Positions 44,585 to 56,246 of a stretch of 64,000 nucleotides of DNA are shown in pieces; the first letter of the stretch is position 1, and each line of letters starts with the position of its first letter. A program made the translations under genes and the position numbers. Source of the stretch: Pseudofabraea citricarpa (taxonomy: Eukaryota > Ascomycota > Leotiomycetes > Helotiales > Dermateaceae); assembly GCA_029641185.1 (NCBI GenBank), contig JAPWGK010000001.1, positions 1,066,501 through 1,130,500 on the forward strand, given 5' to 3'. The notes beneath the pieces were generated by a model. That model was not told the origin of the DNA. It ran no database searches and worked only from the letters and a program-made list of their open reading frames with translations.

Positions 44585-47341
44585 TCATCTTTGCCGCCTG
44601 TAGTCAGGACCGATAAAGCGGAGGGCTATGTAAACAGTCAGAATCCACCACGGGCGAAGGAATAGCTCTTGCGATGCAGCATGCAAATGATGGATTGGAG
44701 AGGCAAAAGATTTGGAAGAACTCACATGGGAGCAGTCATCCCCCCAACCCCATGTGCCCCAGATGCCGGCAAGCGAGCATTCATCGAGCTCAGTAGTAGG
44801 CTCGTAAATCATGCGGCTACTATGAAACGTGTTCCCGAAGAATCCAAACCGGCCCCGGTTCGTCGTGATCTGTGTTTTTGATTCAGCAGCTGGATGATGG
44901 AGTGGGGATGGATATATATATATATATATTCGTCCTACCTTGATGGATTGAGGGAGCACAGCGTACGCAACCTCGACCTTGATAATCCTCTCTCCGTTTC
45001 TACAGTCGATGTCGAGCCTCTCGGTACGTCCGGGAGGCTCCCTTGGGTAGCCAATGCACTTTGTCGTGCCGTCTGTGTAATGTGCCACGAGCCCATACAG
45101 ATTCCAATCGCTGGAGATACCACAGAGATCAGGCGTGAATAATATGTATGACATGGGCGAGTTCTCAACTATCTTGTGCAGCTTCATGTGCCAGTCAGTT
45201 GTCTCGTAGCGCACAGCGGTCAGGTCTGCTGGCGGAGCTGTGGTCAGCCAGAAATGCCTGTCGATCCTGCTTGCATTCTCGTACACAGTCGGTATGCCTG
45301 TAAGTCGGGTTAGCTGCGATGATATAAATAACGAAGGATAGGGTAACTTCATACTGAGGTCATCGGGACACTGCAGAAGTCCGATGCGTTGGATTCTACC
45401 GTGCTGTGAGAACAATCAGTAAACACCACCGTCTAGAATGCTAGCATTACGTACGCCAAATGTACCCACCAACCCAGTCAAGAGATGATTTGGCTGGAGC
45501 CTGAGTACTCTTTTTAGACGGTGCGTGTATCCCAAACTGGCCACAGTCCCATCTGTGAATGTGATCTATTTATTCGTCAGAAATGCTCTTGCTCGGGGTG
45601 GTTCTTGATTTACCATGAGACCAATGATACCAAATGAATCTTTGCGTATGAGGCTGGGGTCGTATGTGTGTGGGCGGTCCCAGGAATTACCACTGCAGAC
45701 GGCTATCTCCTGAAGCCATGTACGTGCTGGGATCTCGATCACGGTAGCATCGCTCTGTACATTGCCAAATAACTTCTCTTCAGTTCCGTGTATGGCAATG
45801 CTTATTCCAGTGAGGTACCTGGCCGGGTTGAAGTAGAAGGTCATGCTTCCGCCGCCCCTGAGTTGCTCCGGAGACTTCGCAAAGTATGTGGTGAGAGACC
45901 TGAAAGATGTTGGAGTCGGAGAAGAGACGGTCGGCATTGATTTTGAGAAACTGCTCGCCTCGATCTGGTTCTGGGGTTTCTGGGCAGTTCCGTGCGGGAT
46001 CGTGCCTCCCGGGTGCCTTGTGTATATTTTTGCCAGAGAGACGCAAGTTTCCCAGATGCGTCTTCGATTAGCAACTCCACGTATGCTGAGCAAATCGTGC
46101 TCTTCGGCATCTTCTTTCACTGTAGCCATGCTGAAGCCGTTGAGATCCCGGTAGAAGCGAAACCAGTCTTGAGGCCCAGAGAGATCCGGGAAGTCCCATA
46201 ACCAAGGCATGTCCAAGAGGAACTTGCGTTTCCAGAAAGACTGGACATGGGCGAGCCTGAACCGCGTGAGGCCAGACAGCATGAAGTTCTTGATGTCCTT
46301 GTAAGGCAGGAAGATGAGGATCTCGATCATGACGTCCGTTAATTTGGCAAATGGGCTCTCTGCGATATTTACCGACGACATCAAATGGACTCTTTCCCCA
46401 GAACCCACATCCTTTAATCGTCCAAGGCCATTCCGGGCTGCCTTATAGTACCGACTCAGTCCAGTAATATTTAGAGGGTTTTGAATGAAGGCCTGGATTT
46501 CGTCAGCTGCAGTTCTTCAATGTAGCACACTTCGATGCCAAGCGACCAAAACTTACTTCGTAGCCTGATTTAAAGGCCCAATTGTCCCTGAGACAGCAAT
46601 CATCAATCTCTCCATAAGGTAGATTCAAGTAAAAGCGGCGTGTGTCGCTGTACATGCTGGCTAGGCTACGGTATAGAACCTCCTTGGAAATGATATCCGT
46701 GCTCACAGCACCTTTGAATGAGTCCGTGATGACCCAGTTAAGTGCCTGGGCGAAGATCTGTAAGCACTGAGAATGGAAAGGTATTTTCAATTCCCCGTCG
46801 TCCACCGTGTATCTACCCATGCTGTGAGCTACCGAAGAAGTAGTTTGGTGGCCGGTTTACTTACACTAGAAGTGTTACCAGGTTGGTAGAAGGTGATTCT
46901 GCATCTTCCAAAACATTGGGATCGTTCCCCAAATGCACTTGGACCCTTTCCTTGGGATATTATTAGCAATTTTCCAGGTACGGCATGAAATGGAGACTTA
47001 CATAACCATCCACTCTACCAGTTCCAGTAATGAAACACCTATAAATTCCCTTGATTAGCCTTTGATTTCAGACTGTGGGGGCGGCCATACTTGTTAGGTT
47101 TGAAACTATCCGGGTTGAAGCCAATAACCCTTAAATCTAACATCCATCTTTGAGCTGCATCTAGTCAGTAAATTCCCTTTCTGAATGCCAAGATCAAGAC
47201 TGCTTTACCGGCACGAGAGATGAGGCGATATTCTTCATTATCATTTTGCTCCCAGGGCGGGACAAGCCCAATATGGCCAGCGTGGAAATATTGGAAGGGA
47301 GTTGCACAAAAGGCACAGAGCACGTTTATTTCGCTCGCCAT
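44585..47341 (-). CDS. F-box-like protein with large C-terminal fungal domain (DUF7600-like)
   Basis: Ten exons: 47341-47209, 47154-47091, 47038-47002, 46950-46865, 46821-46557, 46492-45614, 45565-45455, 45403-45355, 45297-44939 and 44869-44585. All phases match, giving 755 residues. The N-terminus has a Cys pair (VLCAFCATPF), as in fungal F-box proteins that begin with a short zinc-like motif. An F-box-like segment lies at about 243-268 (FAKLTDVMIEILIFLPYKDIKNFML). Then come WDFPDLSGPQDWFRFY and repeated blocks resembling a domain common in such proteins (GISIAIHGTEEKLFG, IPARTWLQEIAVCSG, GIIGLMV|ITFTDGT). A strong donor-like GTGAGT at 44725 could remove part of the last exon and change the C-terminus. 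Possible SCF ubiquitin-ligase adaptor; substrate unknown. Confidence 0.75.
44911..44930. repeat. (TA)n microsatellite inside an intron of the F-box gene
   Basis: An alternating AT run of about 19 bases lies near the donor of the ninth intron. Confidence 0.85.
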
Positions 47342-47345
47342 TGCT

Positions 47346-47552
47346 AGAAGTCTGACGAGAGAGAAGTGAAATGCTTAGATTTCCAGTCAGTGGTGTTTCG
47401 GGATGATGATAGATGTCTAGCGAAAGAGAAGTGAAATGCTTAGATTTCCAGTCAGTGGTGTTTCGGGATGATGATAGAAGTCTAGCGAAAGAGAAGTGAA
47501 ACGTTTAGATTTCCAGTCAGTGAGTGGTATTTCGGGATGATGAAAGAAGTTG
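47346..47552. repeat. Three tandem copies of a 65-bp repeat at the F-box gene start
   Basis: The word GAGAAGTGAAA recurs at 47361, 47426 and 47491, exactly 65 bp apart. Each copy continues through TTTAGATTTCCAGTCAGT and TTTCGGGATGATGA. Copies 1 and 2 are almost identical; copy 3 has a few changes and a 4-bp insertion. The array begins within a few bases of the start codon (47341), so it lies in the 5' leader or core promoter. Confidence 0.9.
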
Positions 47553-48472
47553 TAAACCGCTCTCAAGGTCCATGGGGTGCCATTATATATCTGTAGCGCT
47601 ATCAACTAGCACCTAGTCCAATCACCTAGAAATATTTTCTCTTGCTATTTTTTACTAGTCTCAGTCATTTACTTGGTGTTTTCGCGCCAAAAACAGATAT
47701 AGTGGCTTATAGCCTTCATAGTAAAACCTTAAACGAGCGTTTACGATCCGAACTGATCTTCCACTTAGCTCTAGAAATTATACCTTGTGGGCACTGCGTG
47801 GTTAAGCTGCATCTAGCCATACATATATCTGAAAACCCCGTAGGTGGTTGCTTGCTCTCGAGACTTGTGAGCGCAATATAGAGACGAATTGAAACAGCCC
47901 TTTTGTTATACAACACCACCCTTTTTACACATCATGAGACAGTCAGAAGAAAGCTTTCGAGTGACTTATTTATTTTCTCGTATTTTTATTTTCTTACAAA
48001 CCACCTACTTGTCCTCACTAGAGTAGGCAGGCAGGAGGTAAACTACCTATTTTATCTGGGACTCCTTTCTAAACATTGCATCACAGCTATGTCACTGCTG
48101 TTCATGCATTGCATGCATTGCATACAATCAAGCAATCTCATATACCTTCCGTCCATCCATCCATCCGCCTTTCTTCAATTAAAGACATTATACTAGATTA
48201 AGATGACAACAGAGAAAGAGCATTTACTTGAAATTAAGAAATAAAAAACGGATAGCCGTTTCATGATTAAAATAGAAACTCGAAGCTCCACAACGTTATC
48301 CTATCCCGCCAGTCATGCAAAATTAGATGGCTAGCTGACCAGTCCTTTTCGTTTGGTATCTCCCTAAATGCTTTTCGTGTATACGTATCCACACTGAACG
48401 CCATCCTAGACGCCTGACAAATGAAAATCGTTTCTGGGGATATTGTTGCCCGTGTAAAGGGAACAAAGTATG
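47553..48472. other. Intergenic region between F-box gene promoter and SLN1 3' end
   Basis: AT-rich, with ATGCATTGC direct repeats near 48101-48125 and a CCATC repeat near 48153-48165. No gene was seen. Confidence 0.55.
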
Positions 48473-51400
48473 TTAGGGAGCTGGCGCCCCGTTAATTTGG
48501 TTTGGTATAGAGCTCGAGGTTGATGGGCCGGCTTCAGTTGGGGTTGAGGATTTATCCTTTTCTGGTGTGCTCTTGCGAGTAAGGGAACTGCCGTCGGTGG
48601 TCTCCGTCTCCTCAGGTATGGTAGCAAACTTCTTAAGCACTTGCTTTAGAGCAGGTCTACGAATAGGTTTACTTCAAAACATTAGTGTTAGATTTCAATG
48701 ATGATTATATGCTGCTTACCTGAGGAACATATCCATCCCGGAATCATAACACTCCTTGACATTGCTCTCCTCTGCGAAGGCTGTCAATGCTACAATAGGA
48801 GCCGAATAACCCATTTGTCGAATCAATCGTGTACTCTGTAGACCATCAAGATTTGGCATCTGGATATCCATGAATATAAGGTTGAAGAATTTGCCGTTGT
48901 CCATGCTTTGTTTCACCATGTCATAAGCTTCTTGTCCGTCTTTAGCAACGACGACATCATAAACATCCTCAAGTTTGAGCATTCGAAGAACAACTTCTTG
49001 GTTAACAAGGTTATCCTCCGCAACTAGGACTCGAAGTTTTGCCTCCGGCTCTTTTGTAGCTGCAACATGCTCAAGGACCGCAAGCTGTTTATCTGTACCT
49101 GGTCCAGCGGGTGGTGACGGGTTGGCCGCAGATGCAAAGAATGGTTGACTGAGACCAACTAATCTTGGTTGTACATCCTTCTCAAAGTTCATGCTTTTGC
49201 TTGGGCCTGGTCCACCTGTGGGTGTTGAATCACCGCCCACCTTCCCACCTGAGTTACGATCTGCAGTTTTCGAGGATACGCTGAGAGGGCGTGACCCAGG
49301 GTGCGAGCCTTGTGGTTCAGAGCCTGTAAAACCCTATTAGCGATAGTTTGAAATTGGAAATATTTGACATACCCATGCTTGACATGCTAGCAGCTCTTTC
49401 CTTCACAAACTTCAAAGGTATTTTCATTTTGAAAGAGGACCCCTTTCCTATTGTGCTCTCAAGTGTGATGGTCCCGCCCATGAGAGTGGCGAGTTGTGAG
49501 CATATGCTGAGTCCAAGACCCGTTCCTCCGTACTTCTTACTCAAGCCGAGGTCTGCTTGAACAAACGGCTCAAAGACGCTCTGTTGAAGATGCTCAGGTA
49601 TACCTGGACCAGTATCTTGGACTTCAAACTCGAAGATTAGAGTTCTAGCACCCGGAGGTGGTGGCGTAGGTGACCTCTCCCGAACTTGAACGTGAGGCGT
49701 GGCTTTTGGATCCATGGGATTAATGAGTAGAGCAGTCCCAGCAGGTTTGGAACCGCTTCCCGAGTTACCTGTGTGCTGTCGTGATGTCTGGGAGTTGTTT
49801 GAACCTGATCCGTTGCGATGTCGGTTTCTTGAATTCCTGGAAGTCCGTGAACCTCGTCGCGAACTATCCTTCGACCCCATAGAATTCCTACTTCCGTCTG
49901 GACTTTCGGCTTCTCCCAAACATTTGATCCGTACAGCAACCATCCCGCCTTCTGGAGTGAATTTCAAACTATTGCTAACAAGATTGATGATTACCTGAAG
50001 AATCCTGTGCTGGTCTCCCCAAAGACTAGAGCATAGTCAGTATTTAATGTCTTTTATTCTGGGTTGAAGTGTTTTCTCACCACATGTCCTTCAACCTCCC
50101 AAGTCCATTAGGACCAATGGCGGGCAGCTCCTTCTCCGAGAGTTGACGCTCAGGGCTCATCTCAATACTTTCTGGGCTGACGTATTTGACCGAGAAATTG
50201 ATGTTCCCTTCTCGGATTTGTTTATCAAAGATTGTTCTGAGCTGTGTTTTCACATCAGAAAGTCTGAATTCCTTCTCCTCGAGGCTGAGCTGTTGACCGA
50301 TCTGATTTTTGCTAAATGTTAAGAGATCATTCAAGAGATGCAATAAGAGATCTCCAGATTTATACACCACCTGCAGTGATTTCTTAATCCTCGGTAGATC
50401 ATCCTCGCCCATGCATACTGCGCACATGCCAAGGATTCCATTCAGCGGCGTCTTCAGTTCGTGAGAAATGTTCGCGATGAATAAAGTCTTACTCTCATTA
50501 GCCGCTTCTGCTGCCTTTTTGCTGATTTCCAGTTCCGCCGTCCGTTCTTGGACCTTTTCTTCCAGACTGGTATATTGTAACATTAACTCATCCGTCATCT
50601 CGTTGAAGGTCGTTGTTAATTCGGTCAACTCATCCGTGATCAAGTGTTTTCTGTCTCTCACTTTGCCAGGAATTTTGAAGGCGCGCCGTCTCTCCTCCTC
50701 AGTGCGCTCTGCCTTACTTGATTTACGCTTGCCCCTCCCAAAACGTTTCATCCGAATCAGGAAACCACTTTTCTTGGTGGATGATGAGTGCGAGGTAGGG
50801 CCTGCAAGATTTTCTTCGTCTACTATTTCCTCGTCGGAGACGTCTTCCGTCCCATCCAGCCTCTCAGAGCGGATACTTCCATCTGGGGTGTATCCTGGTG
50901 GCGCTATCGACTTCTCCGTTGCATCTCGCAATCTTCGGATAGGTCTCACGCTGTAATGGGCGACAGGTAAAACAACAAGTAAAATGAAACCGATAGTCCC
51001 AAAAACACAAGCCAGAATGATTTTCCGCAGTCGCTCAATTGGGCGCCAAGCCTCAGAGTGTGCTTGTTCCACAACCAGAAGCCAGTCGACAAGAGTACTC
51101 TCTGGCCTGGCGAAACCTACTGCCACTGAGCTGCCGTCCTCATTTTTGGTTGAAATCATGGAACTAGCGTTATTTACTAGGGATTAAGATTAGAGAGCGT
51201 CAGAGGCGAAAAAAGTAGATTGTTACATACCTGCTTGGCTTTGTAAGGAAAAGCCATTTACCACGGCCGGGTATCGGCCCATGGGGAAATTGGAACTATT
51301 TGTTGGGGACGTTGTGACATTCCTATTGTATTCGGTGTGCCGTTCTTTGTGGTTGTTGACATTGGCTGGGGGAAAGACGTATTTCACAGATGCGTTTCTG

Positions 51401-52272
51401 AGCCCCACAAGATCTGGCTTATAGTCCACCGTCGCTGGCCGGTTTTCATATCTGAATAGATTTTCTCTCCTGTTAGGTCCAACAAGAAGAACGGTACCGG
51501 TGTCGCCGAGGCCCTCTCGAGAAGTAGTAACACCAATAAATGATGTAGCTGCTGCGACAACGGTCATATAGGCCAGGACTTTCCTGTCCTGGTTGCCCAC
51601 AATCGGGAGCGTCAAAGACACTAAGGCATACGAGTCGTTTATCAACAAGGGACCAAGAAACAAGAGTGAAGTGGCATTTAAGGGAAAGTCCGAGAAAGCG
51701 GAGGCGAGTGTACCATTCGTGGTAGGATCATCAGGGTCCGTCTCATTAGTCGACCTGTATGTGATATTGGGGTAAAGTGGTGGTGGGTACCCAAACTCTG
51801 CATCTCCCAGCCTGTAGTGTGTTCCATTCGGGTATGTATACAAAGGCAACTCGATCTCTGAGCCAGTTAGATTGGCCGTGCTATTCAAGATCCCTCTTGG
51901 ATCACCAGTCGCATTCTTCGAAAATATCTTGACTTGCAAAAGGGCAGATAATCCACCACTTGCCAACGCTCCTGCCACATCATTACCAGCGGTAGTCCAG
52001 TTCTCCGCAGTTAAATTTCCATGGTAAAAGTTCCTGATGGCCTCCTGCAAAAGTATCCGGGTAACGATGGTCGAGCATGTCGCTTGCAATAAAAGAAGAT
52101 CGGCGGAAATCTGCGCTGCCTTCAATGAGGCCGTGAGAGACAATGCTCTTGTCGTTATGCTGACGACGAAATTTCGATTGTTCACCCAGGTAGCTACCGA
52201 GAGCGCCAAAAGTGCAACAAGAGAGCTTGTCAACACAAGGAGAGCAAGCTGTTCGCGAATGGGAATCCGCAT
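48473..52272 (-). CDS. SLN1: SLN1-type hybrid histidine kinase (osmosensor)
   Basis: Five exons: 52272-51231, 51176-50081, 50025-49373, 49323-48720 and 48671-48473, phases consistent, giving 1197 residues. TM1 lies at about 7-29 and TM2 at about 400-422. Between them is a large extracellular loop rich in N-x-S/T sequons. A cytoplasmic HAMP-like segment and coiled coil precede the H-box [16 protein letters not shown] (His about 586). The N-box is [24 protein letters not shown], completed by splicing, with G-boxes DTGPGIP and [12 protein letters not shown]. The receiver has [10 protein letters not shown], the phospho-acceptor in [11 protein letters not shown] (Asp about 1083) and FLSKPI across the last splice. 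In fungi SLN1 homologues pass phosphate through Ypd1 to Ssk1 and control the HOG MAP kinase. A Ser/Thr/Pro tail follows. Confidence 0.94.
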
Positions 52273-55200
52273 TTCAGAGCTTCAGTCACTGAGCAAGCTC
52301 AGTGATAGCGGGTCAGCTTGCTGGGCTTGGTGTTGTCGGCCTGAGCCGTAGCTCAGATCTTGTATGCATACGCAGTGCTTCAAGTGTCCCTCCCACCCAT
52401 TCGCGTTGGTGATTATACCAACAAACCCCACGATTCCTTCCTCGCTGTTCCTCCCCTCTTCAATGTTCCTCGGTCGACTCGGTCGTCGTCGTCGTCCTCG
52501 TGTGCGCGCGCGTTGGGCTGGTGATTGGACTGAAATTGCAGGAGACGAAGCCGAATCAGCGGACGGCGTCCATGCTGAGATAACGAGGGGCGAGGTCTGT
52601 TAGTAATCGACAAACGACCGCAATCGCTCCTGGGCCAGCGAGGCAATGACTGGCAATTGACAGTTGACGGGATCGTCAAGAATACAATTGATGAAGGCAA
52701 GCAGACAAGGAAGCAGTTAGGAGTGGAGTGGGAGGAGCTGAGGTGTCGCTTAGTGCAGAGATTGAATGCGAGTGGTGGTGTCTGTGTCTGCGTCTGTGTC
52801 TGTGTCTGTCTGGACGCGGCTGTCTTTGAGTTCGGGGGGCCTGTCGGATGCAGAGCCAGGGCTTAATGCCGAGCAATCTACAGTGCAGTACAGCGCCGTA
52901 CAGTGCTGTAAGCCTGTGCAGTAACAGGCTGTATTCTTCGCTCTTCAGGCTTTCGTTCTTCGTTTTTCGCACCCAGGCTGTACAGTGTACAATAAGCTAC
53001 AGGGTGGCAAAGTAAGCACTCTGCACACTTCCACTCCAGTACTGTAGAGAGAGTTCAACAATGCTAACAGAACCCGAGTAAAGTTTCCCGCGTAAGGTGA
53101 TTAATTGAAGCCGTTTGGATTTGAGCAGGGTCTACCCCAAACGAGGTTAAAGTATCAGCGGAAATCAGCCCAGAATGGGGAGTTGACACCCCCGTAGGCC
53201 CCCCGTAGGTCGCCCCAAGACCCCCCAAGCAGGCCCCCAGCACGCCCAGGATCAGGGGATCATGACCCCAAATCTCTGCGAGGACCGCCGTGGCTTCCGC
53301 GAGCCACCTGTCGCACCGCGAGGCCTTCCCTCCCAGCCTGCAACCGACGTCCGTACCCAGCAACAGAACCCACGTTCTAAGATCTGGAGGTGATCTGAGG
53401 GCAGTGCAACTTTCCCAGCATGCTCCATGGCTTTTCCAAAATGCCGTCCTTATTGAAGCTTCTATGGAGCCATTCGCCATTCGCCATCCATCATCCTCGG
53501 CCGTCCGCCGCCGTCTCCTACCTGATACCCTTTGAAACCGCCCATAGCAAAGTCTTTTCGGACTCGACAGCAGCGCTAGAATCATGCCTTTCCTATCTGG
53601 CTACGAGCATACGGGACGCCGGGATTATTAGTGAGGTGCCACGATATCTGCATATCGACGCTCGCAAAATAACAGCGCACCATTGGGTGATTGGATGATT
53701 GGAGGTGTGCACGGTAGGGGTATGAGATGAAAGGTCTGGACCTCTGGAAAATCTCAGATGCGCTGAGATGGCCATCGCAGCCGCCCTCGACTTGGGAAAT
53801 CCCCCGAAGGAAATCTCCTTCTTTTTATGGAGATACCACTCAGCATCGGTATCGTCAGTCAATCACCAAATCCTCGGAGTCAAATGGGGCCTCCACCATT
53901 GTCCAACGTTTCCCCCGTACTATAATGAAGCAACTTCCACTGCCGCCAGATCTGTGCCCACCGGCAGTTGAATTCCTTGTGTGTTCATACAGTATTCCTA
54001 TTCTTCCAACGACCAAGTGTTCCTCCAGGATCCAGGACCAAGGACTAAGGACCACGAAGTTACGTCGAGTTGGGATTTGAGACGTCCGATCTGAATGCCC
54101 TCTGGACGATGATTTCCATCGCTGCGCAACATGATGCAAGTCTTGCTTTTTGCGCAAAACCCCAGCTGACATGGCCATGTTACGTTTCCATGCATGCTCT
54201 AAATTATAGCATGCCTGGTAATACAATACCGCCCTTGATATGGAGTAAGCGGCCACATTCACATTCACCATCAACCGACTAGGCGGCATAATGTTGTATC
54301 TCGTTTCTTATTAGTCAGACACCGACTTCCTGGAAATGATTCTCAACTGCCTTGATTTGGTTCTGGGGAAATCATAATGAGCATCCGTCATGGTCCCTTG
54401 AGAACTATATCGATTCCTGCAATAGTTCGTTCCTTCTCAGGCTCAGGGATCAGTCCTCCCGCACTCTTCCAAAATATGAAAAGGAGCTTGGAGATATTTG
54501 ACAGGGTCATTGTTATCCTCTTTGCGAAGCCGATGTGCTTTAGTCGTGTGTACCTATAGCATGGGATGCGTACAGACCCAGAACCAGAACCAACACTTGG
54601 CGAAACCAACAATTGCATAGTGAGTCGATGAGGAAAAGGAGTATCGAATTCTTCCTCTACGGAATTGAAGAATCCTCTTGCGTCACATCTATTCGAGGGA
54701 GGCAGTTTGCACCGTGTACGGAGCGGACCCGTGTCGTTCGACCTACTCGCCGACGGAATGCATTGCTAGATATGTCGTATTTCCTTGGATATTCCTCTTT
54801 CTTCACGAACACCAGTTCCTTTGCTGTACATTTGCATCCCGAAACACGACTGTGCTGTATCACATATCCAACAGAAATTTCCTTTGGTCAGAGGATGTGG
54901 CGATATGGCTGCGAGACGAGAGCCACCATTCATTTACTAAAAGCTCTCGCCTTTCTGACAGAGCGGGGCTACATGCGCTTGGCCTGTTGCCATGTGCTTG
55001 ATGGCTGTGGACATGAAGCTACGCGTGTGGTGCGAGATGCTAGCACGCGTCTTTCTTTGCAGAGTTGTTGTGTCGGTGGCGATCCCATACATGTTGCGAT
55101 TTGTTTCAGTACCAAAAAGCGATCATCCAGTTATCGAGTATGAGGGTACGATACGACATGAAAAAAATTGATAAAGTAGTACTTTTTCCTTACGCGTTTG

Positions 55201-56246
55201 ATGTTCTCAACGCGCTCTTCTGACTTACTCTTGTCAGTTGTGTCCAGAGTGTGAAGAGTAGAAGGTTGCTCATACTTTCAATAGCCAGCAGACGATCAAC
55301 CTTCTGGCGATAATCAAGCTCAACCAACACCAAGGGTTGGTTTGAAGTTGACGATACCGCACCAAACAATGGCATTGTGTAGTATTTTCTCGGAAGAAAC
55401 AAAACAACACAGCCATACAAACACACGCAAACAAGAAGCGCGTTTGTTTCGTGCTGGTGCTGGTGCTGCTGCATGGAAACTAAGCGCCTCCGCTCGCCTT
55501 CTTGCAGATATGTTTCAGCATTCGACCTGGATCCATTGGCCAGCGCATCTTGACGGCTTGAAGAGCTGCCACTTATCAGCCTATCGCTCGGAATGGAGGG
55601 GGTTGGGATGCGACTAGATTTGGACAATCCTGCAAATCCCCCACTTTGGATGCAAGAGAGCACAAAAGGCTGCTTGGCCTGCAGACGCTGCGCCACTTTT
55701 TGTTGCCTTTCAATCCATAGACGCGCCACATCGCGGCCGTCACGGTGTTTAAATGTCGCGACATAGTCGTGTTTCTGTGCATGAGCAACATGTACGTCGC
55801 TCTTCACTTTCACCTTCTCGCTCCTGTCTCTTCCCATCAGGACAGAGGTGAGTCACCTCACGTGCCGCCAAAACCAGTGCGAGGCGGGCTGGGCTGGGCT
55901 GCTGGTAATCTTTGCAAGTGCATTTTGCGCCCATAATGGATGCTATATCAGGCTGGAGGTCGCAGGAAAGGTCGGTGTGCCTTATTTTTCTACTTCTTCT
56001 TCATTTTCTTGTCTTGTCTTGGTGTGATGCGGCAAGAGTCGAGAAGTGCTTGATATCTTGACTACTTTACTACTTTACCCGAACAAGGCTTCAACTACCT
56101 ATCTGCACAACACAACACAATATAATCAACCATCTCAATTCAATCTCAATCTGCAAATCATACCATCAAGTCAAACCGACCGAACAAACAAGAAACCCCC
56201 CAGCGACCCTTTCAATATCTCCCCGGTTTGGTAACATGCGGAAGTT
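52273..56246. other. 4-kb region without a supported gene
   Basis: It lies between the SLN1 start and the F-box/LRR-like gene start, so both promoters are inside. A TGTGTC/TGCGTC simple repeat sits at 52778-52812, and imperfect CAGTGC/TACAGTG inverted words lie near 52880-52990. A block of alternating G- and C-rich runs spans 53185-53245. ORFs of up to 215 codons on both strands lack recognisable domains. An unrecognised lineage-specific gene in 53.0-55.9 kb is possible. Confidence 0.4.
52778..52812. repeat. GTCTGT-type microsatellite
   Basis: A tandem TGTGTC/TGCGTC hexamer run about 600 bp upstream of SLN1. Confidence 0.85.

Noticed and set aside
54613..55143. 176-codon plus-strand ORF
   Set aside because: Cys/Arg/Ser-rich without pattern or family resemblance. 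Other frames at the same place are also open. It could be real only if lineage-specific.
55190..55837. 215-codon minus-strand ORF
   Set aside because: Contains simple-repeat sequence (QHQHQH region) and a hydrophobic patch but no family. It lies in the likely promoter of the gene at 56247.
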